From: Curtobacterium herbarum
GTDB lineage: Bacteria > Actinomycetota > Actinomycetes > Actinomycetales > Microbacteriaceae
Direction: 5' to 3'
Assembly (NCBI RefSeq): GCF_016907335.1
Contig: NZ_JAFBBT010000001.1
Span: forward strand, 1,736,001-1,800,000
DNA length: 64,000 nucleotides
This document shows positions 51,537 to 60,741 of the stretch, piece by piece. Position numbers and translations under genes: made by a program. The notes below the pieces were generated by a model that was given only the letters and a program-made list of their open reading frames with translations, made no database searches and was not told the origin of the DNA. The stretch's first letter is position 1; each line of letters begins with the position of its first letter.

Positions 51537-51619
51537 CTCCCCCGCAAGACGCAAGGGCAGCGCCTGCTCGCAGCGGTACAACCCGGCGGGCAAGCGCCAC
51601 GGTTGCGTTCTGCGGGAGG
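51537..51619. terminator. Long imperfect hairpin after pdxT, second repeat family
   Basis: The segment around CCCGCAAGACGCAA (51541-51554) pairs imperfectly with TTGCGTTCTGCGGGAGG (51603-51619) over about 30 bases. The first 14-mer is the exact complement of 23647-23660, in the hairpin between the XRE and dhaM genes. Confidence 0.65.
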
Positions 51620-51624
51620 GTTGG

Positions 51625-52224
51625 TCAAGCGCGGCGGACGATGTCGAGGAAGCGGCGGTGGAACCGGTCCTCGCCCGCGACCTCGGGGTGGAACGCACTC
51701 GCGAGCACGTTGCCCTGCTGCACGGCGACGACCTGGCCGTCGGGCAGCGCCCCGATGACGTCGACGCCGGACCCGTGCTGCTCGACGACCGGTGCGCGGA
51801 TGAACACCGCGTGCACCGGCTCGGCGCCGAGGTCGGGCATCGGGATGTCGATCTCGAACGAGTCGTTCTGGTTGCCGAACGCGTTCCGGCGCACCGTGGT
51901 GTCGAGGACGTCGAGGGTGTGCTGCCCGGCGATGCCGTCGGTGATCCGCGCACTGAGCATGATCATGCCAGCGCAGGTGCCGTAGGTCGGCAGCCCTGCT
52001 CGGATGGCAGCGCCCAGCGGCTCGGCGACCCCGAACGCACGGGACAGCTTGTCCATCACGCTCGACTCGCCGCCGGGGATCACGACACCGTCGAGGCTGT
52101 CGATCTCCTCCGGGCGGCGGAGCGGGACGACGTCCGCACCGAGTCCGGTGAGCGAGGCGATGTGCTCACGGAAGTCGCCCTGCAGGGCGAGGACGCCGAT
52201 CCGGGGCGAGGGCCTACCAGCCAC
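51625..52224 (-). CDS. pdxT: PLP synthase glutaminase subunit PdxT
   Basis: A 199-residue class I glutaminase that supplies ammonia to PdxS for pyridoxal 5'-phosphate. The nucleophile Cys84 is in [10 protein letters not shown], the oxyanion/glycine segment is [13 protein letters not shown], and the His-Glu pair is in [11 protein letters not shown]. The GTG start lies inside the end of pdxS (11-base overlap), enforcing co-translation. A terminator follows. Confidence 0.96.
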   Translation of the reverse strand: MAGRPSPRIGVLALQGDFREHIASLTGLGADVVPLRRPEEIDSLDGVVIPGGESSVMDKLSRAFGVAEPLGAAIRAGLPTYGTCAGMIMLSARITDGIAGQHTLDVLDTTVRRNAFGNQNDSFEIDIPMPDLGAEPVHAVFIRAPVVEQHGSGVDVIGALPDGQVVAVQQGNVLASAFHPEVAGEDRFHRRFLDIVRRA

Positions 52225-53131
52225 GCTCGGCGAGGCGGTGCGGTGCGGGGACGTCGGCGACGTTGATGCCGACCATGGCCTCGCCCAGACCGCGGGAAAC
52301 CTCGGCGATGACCTTGGGGTCGTCGTGGAAGGTCACGGCCTTGACGATGGCGGCGGCACGCTTGGCGGGGTCGCCCGACTTGAAGATGCCGGAGCCGACG
52401 AACACACCGTCGGCACCGAGCTGCATCATCATCGCGGCGTCGGCCGGGGTGGCGACACCACCGGCGGTGAAGAGCACGACGGGCAGCTTGCCGGTCTGGG
52501 CGACTTCCTTCACCACGTCGTACGGCGCCTGCAGCTCCTTGGCGGCGACGTAGAGCTCGTCTTCCTTGAGGTTGCGCAGTGCCGCGATCTCCTTCGAGAT
52601 GGTGCGGATGTGGCGCGTCGCCTCGGACACGTCACCGGTTCCGGCTTCGCCCTTGGAACGGATCATGGCCGCGCCCTCGGTGATGCGACGGAGCGCTTCG
52701 CCGAGGTTGGTGGCACCGCAGACGAAGGGGGTCGTGAACTTCCACTTGTCGATGTGGTTCACGTAGTCGGCCGGCGAGAGGACCTCGGACTCGTCGATGT
52801 AGTCGACGCCGAGCTCCTGCAGCACCTGCGCCTCGACGAAGTGGCCGATGCGGGCCTTCGCCATGACGGGGATCGACACGGCGGCGATGATCTCCTCGAT
52901 CATCGACGGGTCGGACATGCGGGCGACACCACCCTGGGCGCGGATGTCGGCGGGGACGCGCTCGAGGGCCATGACGGCGGTGGCGCCGGCTTCCTCGGCG
53001 ATGCGTGCCTGGTCGGCGTCGATCACGTCCATGATGACGCCGCCCTTGAGCATCTCCGCGAGACCGCGCTTGACACGCGAGGACCCGGTGGTCGAAGTGG
53101 CGTTGACGGTGCTGGGGGTGCTGTCGCTCAT
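52214..53131 (-). CDS. pdxS: PLP synthase subunit PdxS
   Basis: A 305-residue TIM-barrel enzyme that builds PLP from ribose 5-phosphate, glyceraldehyde 3-phosphate and ammonia. The segments [40 protein letters not shown], the catalytic lysine region in [12 protein letters not shown], and the phosphate-binding [15 protein letters not shown] are all intact. GAGGGGATC precedes the ATG. A TAGACT element overlaps the stop codon of the upstream HIT gene, so it can be transcribed independently. Confidence 0.97.
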   Translation of the reverse strand: MSDSTPSTVNATSTTGSSRVKRGLAEMLKGGVIMDVIDADQARIAEEAGATAVMALERVPADIRAQGGVARMSDPSMIEEIIAAVSIPVMAKARIGHFVEAQVLQELGVDYIDESEVLSPADYVNHIDKWKFTTPFVCGATNLGEALRRITEGAAMIRSKGEAGTGDVSEATRHIRTISKEIAALRNLKEDELYVAAKELQAPYDVVKEVAQTGKLPVVLFTAGGVATPADAAMMMQLGADGVFVGSGIFKSGDPAKRAAAIVKAVTFHDDPKVIAEVSRGLGEAMVGINVADVPAPHRLAERGW

Positions 53132-53140
53132 GATCCCCTC

Positions 53141-53146
53141 AGTCTA
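53141..53146 (-). promoter_or_regulatory. -10 element (TAGACT) for pdxS overlapping the HIT stop codon
   Basis: The TAG of TAGACT on the minus strand is itself the stop codon of the HIT gene. Nine bases separate the element from the pdxS ATG; these include a ribosome-binding site, so the transcript may start very close to the gene. Confidence 0.45.
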
Positions 53147-53722
53147 GTCCGACGGCCACCCCTCGGCGACGAGTCGACGGGTGTCGCCGAGCATCTGGGA
53201 GAGCGACTTCGTCCGGGCGATGATCGGGAAGAAGTTCGCGTCCGACTGCCACCGCGGCACGATGTGCTGGTGCAGGTGGGCGGCGACGCCGGCTCCGGCG
53301 ACCTCACCCTGGTTCATGCCGATGTTGAAGCCGTCGCAGTGCGAGACCTCCCGCAGGACCCGCATCGCCGTCTGGGTGAGTTCGCCGATCTCCTGCAGCT
53401 CCTCGGGCGTCGCTTCGTCGTAGAGCGGGACGTGCCGGTAGGGGCAGACCAGCAGGTGGCCGTTGTTGTACGGGTACAGGTTGAGCAGGACGTAGGCGTG
53501 CTCGCCCCGCGCGACGATGAGGGCGTCCTCGTCGGACTTCCGCGGTGCCTCGCAGAACGGGCAGTCGTCGCGGTGGCCGCGGCCCTCCCCCGCACGGCCG
53601 GCGTCGATGTACGCCATCCGGTGCGGGTTCCACAGGCGCTGGAAGGCGTCCGGGACCGCCGCCTGGGTGGCGGCGTCCCGGATCTCCAGCGGGTCGCCCT
53701 CGTCGTCGAGCGGGCCGGGCAT
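53144..53722 (-). CDS. HIT-domain nucleotide hydrolase/transferase
   Basis: A 192-residue histidine-triad protein. The triad is in GVAAHLHQHIVPRW, and a zinc-type pair occurs in CPFCEAPRKSDED earlier, typical of actinobacterial HIT proteins near thrS. The expected activity is hydrolysis or phosphorolysis of diadenosine polyphosphates (Ap4A phosphorylase-like). The ATG shares one base with the thrS stop (TGATG), matching the conserved thrS-HIT pairing. Confidence 0.9.
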   Translation of the reverse strand: MPGPLDDEGDPLEIRDAATQAAVPDAFQRLWNPHRMAYIDAGRAGEGRGHRDDCPFCEAPRKSDEDALIVARGEHAYVLLNLYPYNNGHLLVCPYRHVPLYDEATPEELQEIGELTQTAMRVLREVSHCDGFNIGMNQGEVAGAGVAAHLHQHIVPRWQSDANFFPIIARTKSLSQMLGDTRRLVAEGWPSD

Positions 53723-55752
53723 CAGACCTGCACGCGGTCGCGGATGGCGGTGGTGATGCGCTCGACCGCTTCGTCCACGGGCACGCCGTTGTCCTGTCGG
53801 CCGTCACGGAAGCGGAAGCTCACGGCCCCGGCGTCGCGGTCGTCCCCGCCCGCGATGAGCTGGAACGGCACCTTGGCCTTGGTGTGCGTGCGGATCTTCT
53901 TCTGCATGCGGTCGTCCGAGTGGTCGACCTCGGCGCGGACGCCCTGGGCACGGAGCTTCGCGACGACCTGGTCGAGGTAGTCGCCGTACTCCTCGGCCAC
54001 CGGGATGGCGACGACCTGCACGGGCGACAGCCACGCGGGGAACGCACCGGCGTAGTGCTCGGTGAGGACGCCGAAGAACCGCTCGATCGAGCCGAACAGG
54101 GCGCGGTGGATCATCACCGGGCGCTGGCGGGTGCCGTCGGCAGCGGCGTACTCGATACCGAAGCGCTCCGGCAGGTTGAAGTCGAGCTGCACGGTCGACA
54201 TCTGCCAGGTGCGGCCGATGGCGTCACGGGCCTGCACCGAGATCTTCGGGCCGTAGAACGCCGCTCCGGCGGGGTCCGGCACGAGTTCGAGTCCGGTCTC
54301 CTCGGCGACCTCGCGCAGGGTGTTCGTCGCCTCGTCCCAGACGTCGTCGTCGCCGACGTACTTCTCCGGGTCCTTCGTGGAGAGCTCGAGGTAGAAGTCG
54401 TCGAGGCCGTAGTCACGGAGCAGCGACAGCACGAACTGCAGGGTCGTGGTGAGCTCCTCCTTCATCTTCTCCTTCGTGGTGAAGATGTGGGCGTCGTCCT
54501 GGGTCAGGCCGCGCACCCGGGTGAGGCCGTGGATGACGCCGGACTTCTCGTTGCGGTAGACCGTGCCGAACTCGAACATCCGCAGGGGCAGGTCGCGGTA
54601 GGAGCGGGCCTGCGACCGGTACGCCAGGATGTGCATCGGGCAGTTCATCGGCTTGAGGTAGTAGTCCGCGCCCTGGCGGGTGATGTTGCCGTCCTCGTCG
54701 CGTGCCTCGTCCATGTGCATGGGCGGGAACATGCCGTCCTTGTACCAGCCGAGGTGGCCGGACTGCTCGAACAGGTCGCCCTTGGTGATGTGCGGCGTGT
54801 AGACGAACGAGTAGCCCTCCTGCTCGTGCCGACGGCGCGAGTAGTCCTCCATCTCGCGGCGGATGATGCCGCCCTTGGGGTGGAAGATCGCCAGGCCCGA
54901 GCCGATCTCGTCCGGGAACGAGAACAGGTCGAGCTCGGCACCGAGCTTGCGGTGGTCGCGCTTGGCGGCTTCCTCGAGACGGACGAGGTACGCCTTGAGC
55001 TGGTCCTTGTCGGGCCAGGCGGTGCCGTAGACGCGCTGCAGCTGCGGGTTCTTCTCGGAGCCACGCCAGTAGGCCGCGGCGACGCGCATGAGCTTGGCGG
55101 CGTTGCCGATCCAGCGGGTGTGCGGGACGTGCGGGCCACGGCAGAGGTCCTGCCAGAGGACGTCGCCGGACTTCGGGTCGACGTTCTCGTAGACGGTCAG
55201 TTCACCGGCGCCGACCTCGACGCTCTCACCCGAGTCGCCCTCTGACGCGGCGCCCTTCAGGCCGATGAGCTCCTGCTTGTAGGGCTCCCCCGCCATCAGT
55301 TCGCGCGCCTCGTCGTCGGTCACGACCCTGCGGCGGAAGCGCTGGGCCTGCTTGACGATGCGGTCCATGCCCTTCTCGATCGCCTTGAGGTCCTCCGGCG
55401 TGAAGGGCTCGGCGACGTCGAAGTCGTAGTAGAAGCCGTCGGTGACGGGCGGCCCGATGCCGAGCTTGGCGTCCGGGTTGATCTGCTGCACGGCCTGCGC
55501 CAGCACGTGGGCCGCGCTGTGGCGGAGGATGTCCAGGCCGTCCTGCTCGTCGAGCGTCACCGGCTCGGCGGTCTCGCCCGCCTGCACGTCCGCGGCGAGG
55601 TCCTTCAGGACCCCGTCGACACGGATGGCGACGACGCCGCGGACGCCGTCGAACAGCTCGGTGCCCGTCGTGGTGGTCGTCGCGGTGCGCGGCTCGGGTG
55701 CCTGAGGCACGGCGTCGGGCTCGGCGGACTCGGCGGCGACTGACTCGGTCAC
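53722..55752 (-). CDS. thrS: Threonyl-tRNA synthetase ThrS
   Basis: A 676-residue class II synthetase. After about 30 non-conserved residues comes the TGS domain, then the editing domain with HSAAHVLAQ and the zinc/editing region, the catalytic domain with motif 1 around [20 protein letters not shown], motif 2 in [13 protein letters not shown], the zinc cysteine in KPMNCPMHI, motif 3 in [15 protein letters not shown], and the anticodon domain. The start is GTG with a GGAG site. No T-box leader is seen. It heads the HIT-pdxS-pdxT direction. Confidence 0.96.
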   Translation of the reverse strand: MTESVAAESAEPDAVPQAPEPRTATTTTTGTELFDGVRGVVAIRVDGVLKDLAADVQAGETAEPVTLDEQDGLDILRHSAAHVLAQAVQQINPDAKLGIGPPVTDGFYYDFDVAEPFTPEDLKAIEKGMDRIVKQAQRFRRRVVTDDEARELMAGEPYKQELIGLKGAASEGDSGESVEVGAGELTVYENVDPKSGDVLWQDLCRGPHVPHTRWIGNAAKLMRVAAAYWRGSEKNPQLQRVYGTAWPDKDQLKAYLVRLEEAAKRDHRKLGAELDLFSFPDEIGSGLAIFHPKGGIIRREMEDYSRRRHEQEGYSFVYTPHITKGDLFEQSGHLGWYKDGMFPPMHMDEARDEDGNITRQGADYYLKPMNCPMHILAYRSQARSYRDLPLRMFEFGTVYRNEKSGVIHGLTRVRGLTQDDAHIFTTKEKMKEELTTTLQFVLSLLRDYGLDDFYLELSTKDPEKYVGDDDVWDEATNTLREVAEETGLELVPDPAGAAFYGPKISVQARDAIGRTWQMSTVQLDFNLPERFGIEYAAADGTRQRPVMIHRALFGSIERFFGVLTEHYAGAFPAWLSPVQVVAIPVAEEYGDYLDQVVAKLRAQGVRAEVDHSDDRMQKKIRTHTKAKVPFQLIAGGDDRDAGAVSFRFRDGRQDNGVPVDEAVERITTAIRDRVQV

Positions 55753-55805
55753 GATGGTGGGGCTCCCTCGGTCTGGTGGTACGTCGATGGTAGTGGCGGG
55801 CCGGG

Positions 55806-56348
55806 TCAGGCGGGCACGCGGCCGAGCGTGGTGACGGGCAGGCGCGGCTCGATGCGTTCGCGGCCGGACAGCCCGTCGAGTTCGAGCAGCGCGGCGAAGC
55901 CGATGGCCTGGTACCCGGCGCGCTCGAGCAGCGTCACGGTGGCGGCCGCGGTGCCGCCGGTGGCCAGGACGTCGTCGACGACGAGCACCCGGGTGCCGGG
56001 CTCGAGCTGGCCCGGGCGGAGTTCGAGTTCGGCCTCACCGTACTCGAGCGCGTACTGCTCGCTGAGGACCTCGCCCGGCAGCTTGCCGGCCTTGCGGACG
56101 GTGAGCACGCCGACCTGGTGCTGCGCGGCGATCCCGCCGGCGAGGGCGAACCCGCGCGCCTCGATGCCGGCGACGGCGGCGAACCCGGCACCCACGGCGA
56201 ACGGCGCGGCGAGGGCCTCGCACACGCGTCCGAAGGCGATCGGGTCGGCGAACACCGGCGTCACGTCGCGGAAGAGCACGCCCGGCTTCGGGAAGTCGGG
56301 GACGATCGTGGTGAGGCGCTCGACGAGGGCAGCGGCGGAGTCGGTCAT
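55806..56348 (-). CDS. apt: Adenine phosphoribosyltransferase Apt
   Basis: A 180-residue salvage enzyme making AMP from adenine and PRPP. The PRPP loop [18 protein letters not shown], the adenine loop region [20 protein letters not shown] and [13 protein letters not shown] are all present. The ATG is seven bases after TACGGT with no ribosome-binding site, so the mRNA is likely leaderless. In other actinobacteria apt often sits between secF and rel; here it lies beside thrS, 53 bases away. Confidence 0.95.
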   Translation of the reverse strand: MTDSAAALVERLTTIVPDFPKPGVLFRDVTPVFADPIAFGRVCEALAAPFAVGAGFAAVAGIEARGFALAGGIAAQHQVGVLTVRKAGKLPGEVLSEQYALEYGEAELELRPGQLEPGTRVLVVDDVLATGGTAAATVTLLERAGYQAIGFAALLELDGLSGRERIEPRLPVTTLGRVPA

Positions 56349-56355
56349 GCCCTCA

Positions 56356-56361
56356 ACCGTA
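56356..56361 (-). promoter_or_regulatory. -10 element (TACGGT), leaderless apt
   Basis: On the minus strand TACGGT is followed by seven bases and the apt ATG. Confidence 0.5.
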
Positions 56362-56409
56362 CGGGGCTGACCGGGTCCCGCCGTTCCGCGGGCGGGCGTG
56401 CGGGTGGTG

Positions 56410-56455
56410 CCGGACGGGAGGCGCGACACCGGTCGGTGCCGCGCCTGCCGTCCGG
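56410..56455. terminator. Hairpin after the small minus-strand gene
   Basis: Twenty-two-base arms match at 20 positions with a 2-base loop; the core GACGGGAGGCGCG is a variant of the 13-mer. It separates the small gene from apt. Confidence 0.75.
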
Positions 56456-56484
56456 CGCTGCTCGCGAGCGCGGGCCCACGTCGG

Positions 56485-56730
56485 TCACCGCCACATGTGC
56501 ATGGCGGCGCCGAGGATCACCCACTCGGCTTCGCGGGCGAGGCGGGCCTGCTCTTCGCGGTGCCGCCGGAGCTCGGCGGCGGGGTCGATCTCGTGCGGCT
56601 GGCGCCGGGTGCGGCGACTCCACACGATCAGGGCGAGTCCGATCCGGAGGGCGATCCGGTCCGGCAGCGACACCCGGGAGGGTCGTCCGGTCGGTGGCCG
56701 TACGGGGCGGAGGAGGGTCTTCGACGACAT
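56485..56730 (-). CDS. Small basic protein of 81 residues, unknown
   Basis: Not recognised. It begins MSSKTLLRPVRPPTGRPSRV, has a moderately hydrophobic segment IALRIGLALIVW, a charged helix (AAELRRHREEQARLAREAEW) and ends GAAMHMWR. GGAAG lies upstream of the ATG and a terminator follows, so it is a complete transcription unit. It could be a small membrane-associated or nucleic acid-binding protein. Confidence 0.55.
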   Translation of the reverse strand: MSSKTLLRPVRPPTGRPSRVSLPDRIALRIGLALIVWSRRTRRQPHEIDPAAELRRHREEQARLAREAEWVILGAAMHMWR

Positions 56731-56941
56731 GGTGTCTTCCTGTTCGGAGAATGGCGTACAACACGGGAATCGGGGTCGACGGATCGACCCGGGACACGCC
56801 GTGGATCGATCGATGGCGCGACAGGATGATCCGCGACGAAGCGCAGGCGGAAATGCGTTCGGATGAATGCCCGAATGAATGCGTGCGCATTCGACGGAAA
56901 TGATGAAAGGTGCGGAACCGTCGCGTGACGAACCGCCCGGT

Positions 56942-56989
56942 CAGCGCGGCCGAGGAGCCAGCGCGGCCGAGGAATCAGCGCGGCCGACC
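56942..56989. repeat. 17-bp tandem repeat, nearly 3 copies
   Basis: Unit CAGCGCGGCCGAGGA plus two variable bases, copies at 56942, 56959 and a partial one at 56976. Confidence 0.8.
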
Positions 56990-57146
56990 AGCCCGTGTGG
57001 ACGACGAGCCGCACCAGCGACGAGCCCCGGCCGGACCGATGAGCGCCGATCCGGTCCATCCGAACGGACAGGCGGGTCGGACACGAGCGGCAGATCGGCA
57101 ACCGGCTGCGGAACGCGGATGCCCGCGGCACGACGTCGACTGGGGC

Positions 57147-57200
57147 ACGAGCCTGGCTGACGAGACGAGCCTGGCTGACCAGACGAGCTTGTCGGACCAG
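57147..57200. repeat. 18-bp tandem repeat, 3 copies
   Basis: Unit ACGAGCCTGGCTGACGAG with drift in the third copy. The period is a multiple of three; on the plus strand one frame reads as a repeated TSLADQ hexapeptide, but no credible gene around it is seen. Confidence 0.8.
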
Positions 57201-57260
57201 CCAGCCTGGCTCGCCAGGCGAACCGGTCAGCCCTGGTCGTGGTTCAGGACGGGGTGTTCA

Positions 57261-57329
57261 TCAGCACGACCGGGCGAAGAGGCCGGCGGTCCCACGGACT
57301 GCTCGGAACGGCGTCTGCGTGGTGATCAT
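57261..57329 (-). CDS. Possible 22-residue small ORF
   Basis: Starts MITTQTPFRAV and ends ARSC. The only reasons to list it are a strong GAAAGGGGG six bases before the ATG and a plausible promoter upstream. Its stop overlaps a second ATG (TGATG) that opens a five-codon frame. It may be a leader peptide, a small protein, or chance. Confidence 0.25.
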   Translation of the reverse strand: MITTQTPFRAVRGTAGLFARSC

Positions 57330-57398
57330 TGTCGGCCCCCTTTCGGCACGGGTTGCTGGTTCTCGACGGCGGATCGGCGATCCGTTCGCGTCGAGAGA

Positions 57399-57428
57399 AC
57401 ACTATCCAGGTCGAGAACAGACGCGCAA
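57399..57428 (-). promoter_or_regulatory. Candidate sigma-70-type promoter TTGCGC-N18-TAGTGT
   Basis: On the minus strand TTGCGC (57428-57423) is followed after 18 bases by TAGTGT (57404-57399), about 70 bases upstream of the small ORF. Three TCGAGAAC-like words lie around it (also as GTTCTCGA). Confidence 0.35.
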
Positions 57429-57469
57429 CCCTTTTCCCGCATTTCTCCGAGATTGCACTCGCGAACACA

Positions 57470-57507
57470 CGAGAAGCCCCCGGTACCGCAGTACCGGGGG
57501 CTTCTCG
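57470..57507. terminator. Terminator of the clp gene
   Basis: Perfect 17-bp arms with a CGCA tetraloop, 13 bases beyond the clp stop codon. Confidence 0.88.
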
Positions 57508-57519
57508 AGGAACAGCTGA

Positions 57520-60108
57520 CTAGACCACGACCGGTGCGTCGACCACCGCGACGAGCTCGTCGTCGGCGACGTCGATCCGGACGGTCTCACCCTCGTGCGC
57601 CGACCCGTCGACGACGAGTTCGGCGATCCGGTCGTCGACCTCGCGCTGGATCAGCCGACGGAGCGGACGGGCGCCGTACTCCGGCTCGTAGCCGTGCTGC
57701 GCGAGCCAGTCCGTCGCGGCCTCGGACACCGACAGGACCATGCCCTGCGCGGCGACCCGGAAGGCCGTGTCCTGCAGCAGCAGCGACACGATGGACCGCA
57801 GCTGCCCGCGCTCGAGCTTGCGGAAGAGCACGATCTCGTCGATGCGGTTGATGAACTCCGGCCGCATCGACTCGCGGAGCTTGCCCATCACCCGGTTGCG
57901 CAGGTCGTCCTCGGCGTACCCACCGTCCGCGGACACCGAGAACCCGAGCGCACCCGTCCGGGACGCCAGGAACTCCGAGCCGATGTTCGAGGTCATGATG
58001 ACGACCGTGTTGCGGAAGTCGACCGTGCGCCCCTGCCCGTCGGTGAGTCGCCCGTCGTCGAGCACCTGCAGCAGCAGGTTGAACACGTCGGGGTGGGCCT
58101 TCTCGACCTCGTCGAGCAGGATCACCGAGTACGGGTTCCGACGGACGCGCTCGGTGAGCTGCCCGGCCTCGTCGTAGCCGACGTACCCCGGAGGGGCACC
58201 GACCAGCCGGGACACCGTGTGCCGTTCGCCGAACTCGCTCATGTCGAAGCGCAGCATCGCCGACTCGTCACCGAACAGCGACGCCGCCAGGGCCTTGGCG
58301 AGCTCGGTCTTGCCGACACCGGTCGGGCCGAGGAACAGGAAGCTGCCGACTGGGCGACGCGGGTCCCCCATGCCGGTGCGGCTGCGGCGGACCGCCTTCG
58401 CGACGGCGCGCACCGCGTCGTCCTGCCCGACCACACGGTCGTGCAGTTCGGGTTCCAGGGCGGCCAGGCGGGTCTTGTCGGCGGAGCCGAGGCGTGCCAC
58501 CGGGATGCCGGTGGCCCGGGACACCACGGCGGCGATGTCCGCTTCCGTGATGACGTCGTCCGCGGCCGCCGGACGGGAGGCCCGCTCGGCGTCACCGGTG
58601 GAGGCGGCGGTGATCCGCGCCTCCAGTCCGGCGATCTCGTCGCGCAGGCCCGACGCCGCCTCGTACTGCTCCTCGGCGACCGCGTGGTCCTTCCGGGCGC
58701 TCAGCTCCGCGACCTGGGCCCGGAGCGCCTCGACGTCGACGTCACCGGAGCGGGCGAGACGGCGGCGGGCACCGGCCTGGTCGATCAGGTCGATCGCCTT
58801 GTCCGGCAGGTGCCGGTCGGTCACGTAGCGGTGCGACAGCTCGACGGACGCGCGGATGGCGTCGTCGGCGTAGGTCACGCCGTGGTGCTCGGCGTAGCGG
58901 GGGCTCAGTCCGGTGAGGATGGCGACCGCGTCCTCGACACCGGGCTCCCCCACCGTGACGGGCTGGAAGCGGCGCTCGAGGGCTGCGTCCTTCTCGATGC
59001 GGCGGTACTCGGTGAGCGTCGTCGCACCGACCAGGTGCAGGTCCCCGCGGGCCAGACGCGGCTTGAGGATGTTGCCCGCGTCCATCGAGCCGCCCTCGCC
59101 ACCGCCACCGGCGCCGACGACGGTGTGGAGTTCGTCGACGAAGACGATGAGCTCGTCCGCGTGCGCGGCGATCTCGTCCATCGCGTTCGTCAGGCGCTCC
59201 TCGAAGTCCCCGCGGTAGCGGGTGCCGGCGAGCATGCCGGGCAGGTCGAGGGCGACGACCCGCTTGCCCTGCAGCAGGGTGGGGACGTCACCGTCGACGA
59301 TGCGCTGGGCGAGGCCCTCGACGATCGCGGTCTTGCCGACACCGGGCTCGCCGATGAGGACGGGGTTGTTCTTGGTGCGCCGGAGCAGGATCTCGACGGC
59401 CTGCTCGATCTCGTCCGCGCGGCCGATGACCGGGTCGATGCGACCCTCGCGGGCGCGGGCGCTGAGGTCGGTGCCGTACTGGTCCAGCGTCGGGGTCTCC
59501 GACCGCTCTTCCTGCCGGTCGGTCGCGCCGGGCACGGGACGCCCCTCCCGTGCGGCCTCGGCCGCTTCCTGTGCGTACGACTGCATCACCTGCGGGGTGA
59601 CGCCGGCACTCGCGAGCAGCTGACCGGCGACGGTATCCTGGTCCGTGACGAGCGCGAAGAAGACGTGCTCGGGGTCGGTGTACGTGCTGCCGAACCCGCG
59701 CGCGGCCTGGGTGGCCTCGAGCAGGATGCGCTGCGCGGACGGGGTCAGCGCGGGGCGGCCCTCGACGGTGTCGCCCGAGGGCATCGGCAGGCGCTGCTCG
59801 ACCTCGGCGGCGAAGCGCTCCGGGTCGGCGCCCGCGGACCGCAGGACGGCCGCGAAGGGCTCGGTGCCGACGAGCACGTGCAGCACGTGCAGGGCGTCGA
59901 TCTCGTGCTGCCCCTGCTCGACGGCGTACTCGGACGTCTGCTGGAGCAGTTCGTGGGTCCGCCGGCTGAGCAGCCGGGTGATGTCGACCGGTCGCCCGAA
60001 CGGCACGGACCGCTGGGACTGGCCGGGGTTCTGTGAAGCCGCAAGCAGTCGAGCGAGGAACTCGTCGAACGAGTCGTTGCCGCCGGTCGGGCCGAACGTC
60101 TGTGGCAA
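57520..60108 (-). CDS. ClpC-type AAA+ unfoldase, HspR-controlled
   Basis: An 862-residue class I Clp ATPase. Residues about 45-190 are a Clp N-domain. D1 has Walker A GEPGVGKT and [13 protein letters not shown]; a short middle region holds a UVR motif ([20 protein letters not shown]); D2 has Walker [29 protein letters not shown] and a C-terminal D2-small domain. The UVR motif, short middle domain and GALGFSV loop before the D2-small domain indicate a ClpC/ClpP-partner protein rather than ClpB, whose middle domain is long. The start is TTG with GGAGG upstream. A HAIR operator lies 18 bases above it. Likely role: heat- or misfolding-induced protein degradation or refolding. Confidence 0.9.
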   Translation of the reverse strand: MPQTFGPTGGNDSFDEFLARLLAASQNPGQSQRSVPFGRPVDITRLLSRRTHELLQQTSEYAVEQGQHEIDALHVLHVLVGTEPFAAVLRSAGADPERFAAEVEQRLPMPSGDTVEGRPALTPSAQRILLEATQAARGFGSTYTDPEHVFFALVTDQDTVAGQLLASAGVTPQVMQSYAQEAAEAAREGRPVPGATDRQEERSETPTLDQYGTDLSARAREGRIDPVIGRADEIEQAVEILLRRTKNNPVLIGEPGVGKTAIVEGLAQRIVDGDVPTLLQGKRVVALDLPGMLAGTRYRGDFEERLTNAMDEIAAHADELIVFVDELHTVVGAGGGGEGGSMDAGNILKPRLARGDLHLVGATTLTEYRRIEKDAALERRFQPVTVGEPGVEDAVAILTGLSPRYAEHHGVTYADDAIRASVELSHRYVTDRHLPDKAIDLIDQAGARRRLARSGDVDVEALRAQVAELSARKDHAVAEEQYEAASGLRDEIAGLEARITAASTGDAERASRPAAADDVITEADIAAVVSRATGIPVARLGSADKTRLAALEPELHDRVVGQDDAVRAVAKAVRRSRTGMGDPRRPVGSFLFLGPTGVGKTELAKALAASLFGDESAMLRFDMSEFGERHTVSRLVGAPPGYVGYDEAGQLTERVRRNPYSVILLDEVEKAHPDVFNLLLQVLDDGRLTDGQGRTVDFRNTVVIMTSNIGSEFLASRTGALGFSVSADGGYAEDDLRNRVMGKLRESMRPEFINRIDEIVLFRKLERGQLRSIVSLLLQDTAFRVAAQGMVLSVSEAATDWLAQHGYEPEYGARPLRRLIQREVDDRIAELVVDGSAHEGETVRIDVADDELVAVVDAPVVV

Positions 60109-60125
60109 AGGGACCTCCTGAGGAA

Positions 60126-60146
60126 CTTGAGTGCCTTCGACTCAAT
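60126..60146 (-). promoter_or_regulatory. HAIR operator for HspR (CTTGAGT-N7-ACTCAAT)
   Basis: The inverted repeat CTTGAGT-N7-ACTCAA matches the HspR-associated inverted repeat of actinobacteria (CTTGAGT-N7-ACTCAAG) at 13 of 14 positions. It lies directly upstream of the clp ribosome-binding site, so HspR would block transcription at or near its start. HspR itself is not in this window. Confidence 0.85.
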
Positions 60147-60204
60147 GCAACGCAGGGGTGCCGTCCTCATTCCCGCTCGGCGGAAGAAGTTGCGGCGGGC
60201 CGAC

Positions 60205-60690
60205 TCAACTCCGGGTGATGGCTGCCGTGCTCGCGTCGGTGACCCGGGCCAGGTCCGCCGGCGACAGCTCGATGTCGAACCCGCGGCGCCCGCCCGACAC
60301 GAAGATCGTGGCGTGCTCGGCGGCCGACGCGTCGAGGACCGTGCGGATCCGGGTCTTCTGCCCGACCGGGCTGATGCCGCCGACGACGTACCCGGTGCGA
60401 CGCTCCGCCAGGGTCGGATCCGCCAGCGAGGCCTTCTTGCCACCGACGGCGGCCGCGATCGCCTTGAGGTCGAGACGGTCGGCCACCGGCACGATCGCAA
60501 CCGCGAGGTCGCCGTCCACCGACACCACCAGCGTCTTGAACACCTGCTCCTCGCGCAGTCCGAGCGCAGCAGCCGCCTCTTCGCCGAAGTTCGTGGCGCT
60601 CTCGTGGTGCTCGTACACGTGCGGGGTGAAGGGCACGCCGGCCCGCTCCAGTGCGAGCGTCGCCGGGGTGCTCGGGGATGCTGCGCTCAT
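60205..60690 (-). CDS. ybaK: YbaK/EbsC-family Cys-tRNA(Pro) deacylase
   Basis: A 161-residue editing-domain protein that hydrolyses Cys-tRNA(Pro) formed by ProRS. Core features are FGEEAAAALGLREEQVFKTL, the catalytic-lysine strand, RLDLKAIAAAVGGKKASLAD and TGYVVGGISPVGQKTRIRT. It is divergent from the next plus-strand gene. GAGGAT is six bases before the ATG, a near-match to the leaderless TAGGAT pattern. Confidence 0.9.
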   Translation of the reverse strand: MSAASPSTPATLALERAGVPFTPHVYEHHESATNFGEEAAAALGLREEQVFKTLVVSVDGDLAVAIVPVADRLDLKAIAAAVGGKKASLADPTLAERRTGYVVGGISPVGQKTRIRTVLDASAAEHATIFVSGGRRGFDIELSPADLARVTDASTAAITRS

Positions 60691-60741
60691 GCACCGATCC
60701 TCCCCCGGCCGACCGTCCCGCCCCGGGAGGCTCGCGGGCGC

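Larger units (their letters stand above)
56731..57519. other. 789-base low-information intergenic region
   Basis: No convincing gene of ordinary size. It contains a relatively AT-rich part (about 56830-56910), two tandem repeat tracts, a plausible minus-strand promoter with a tiny ORF, and the clp terminator. An alternative plus-strand reading of 50 codons from the ATG at 56751 has a ribosome-binding site too close to be usable and falls in codon quality towards its end. Confidence 0.6.

Noticed and set aside
53722..56348. T-box riboswitch upstream of thrS
   Set aside because: The 53-base spacer from apt is too short and lacks any T-box-like sequence.
56751..56903. 50-codon plus-strand ORF starting MAYNTGIGVDG
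   Set aside because: The GGAG is only one base from the ATG, and codon choice degrades towards the end; no partner or terminator.
57039..57851. Plus-strand frame reading TSLADQ repeats and continuing antisense to clp
   Set aside because: Most of it overlaps the clp 3' end in antisense; start lacks a ribosome-binding site and it is low complexity.
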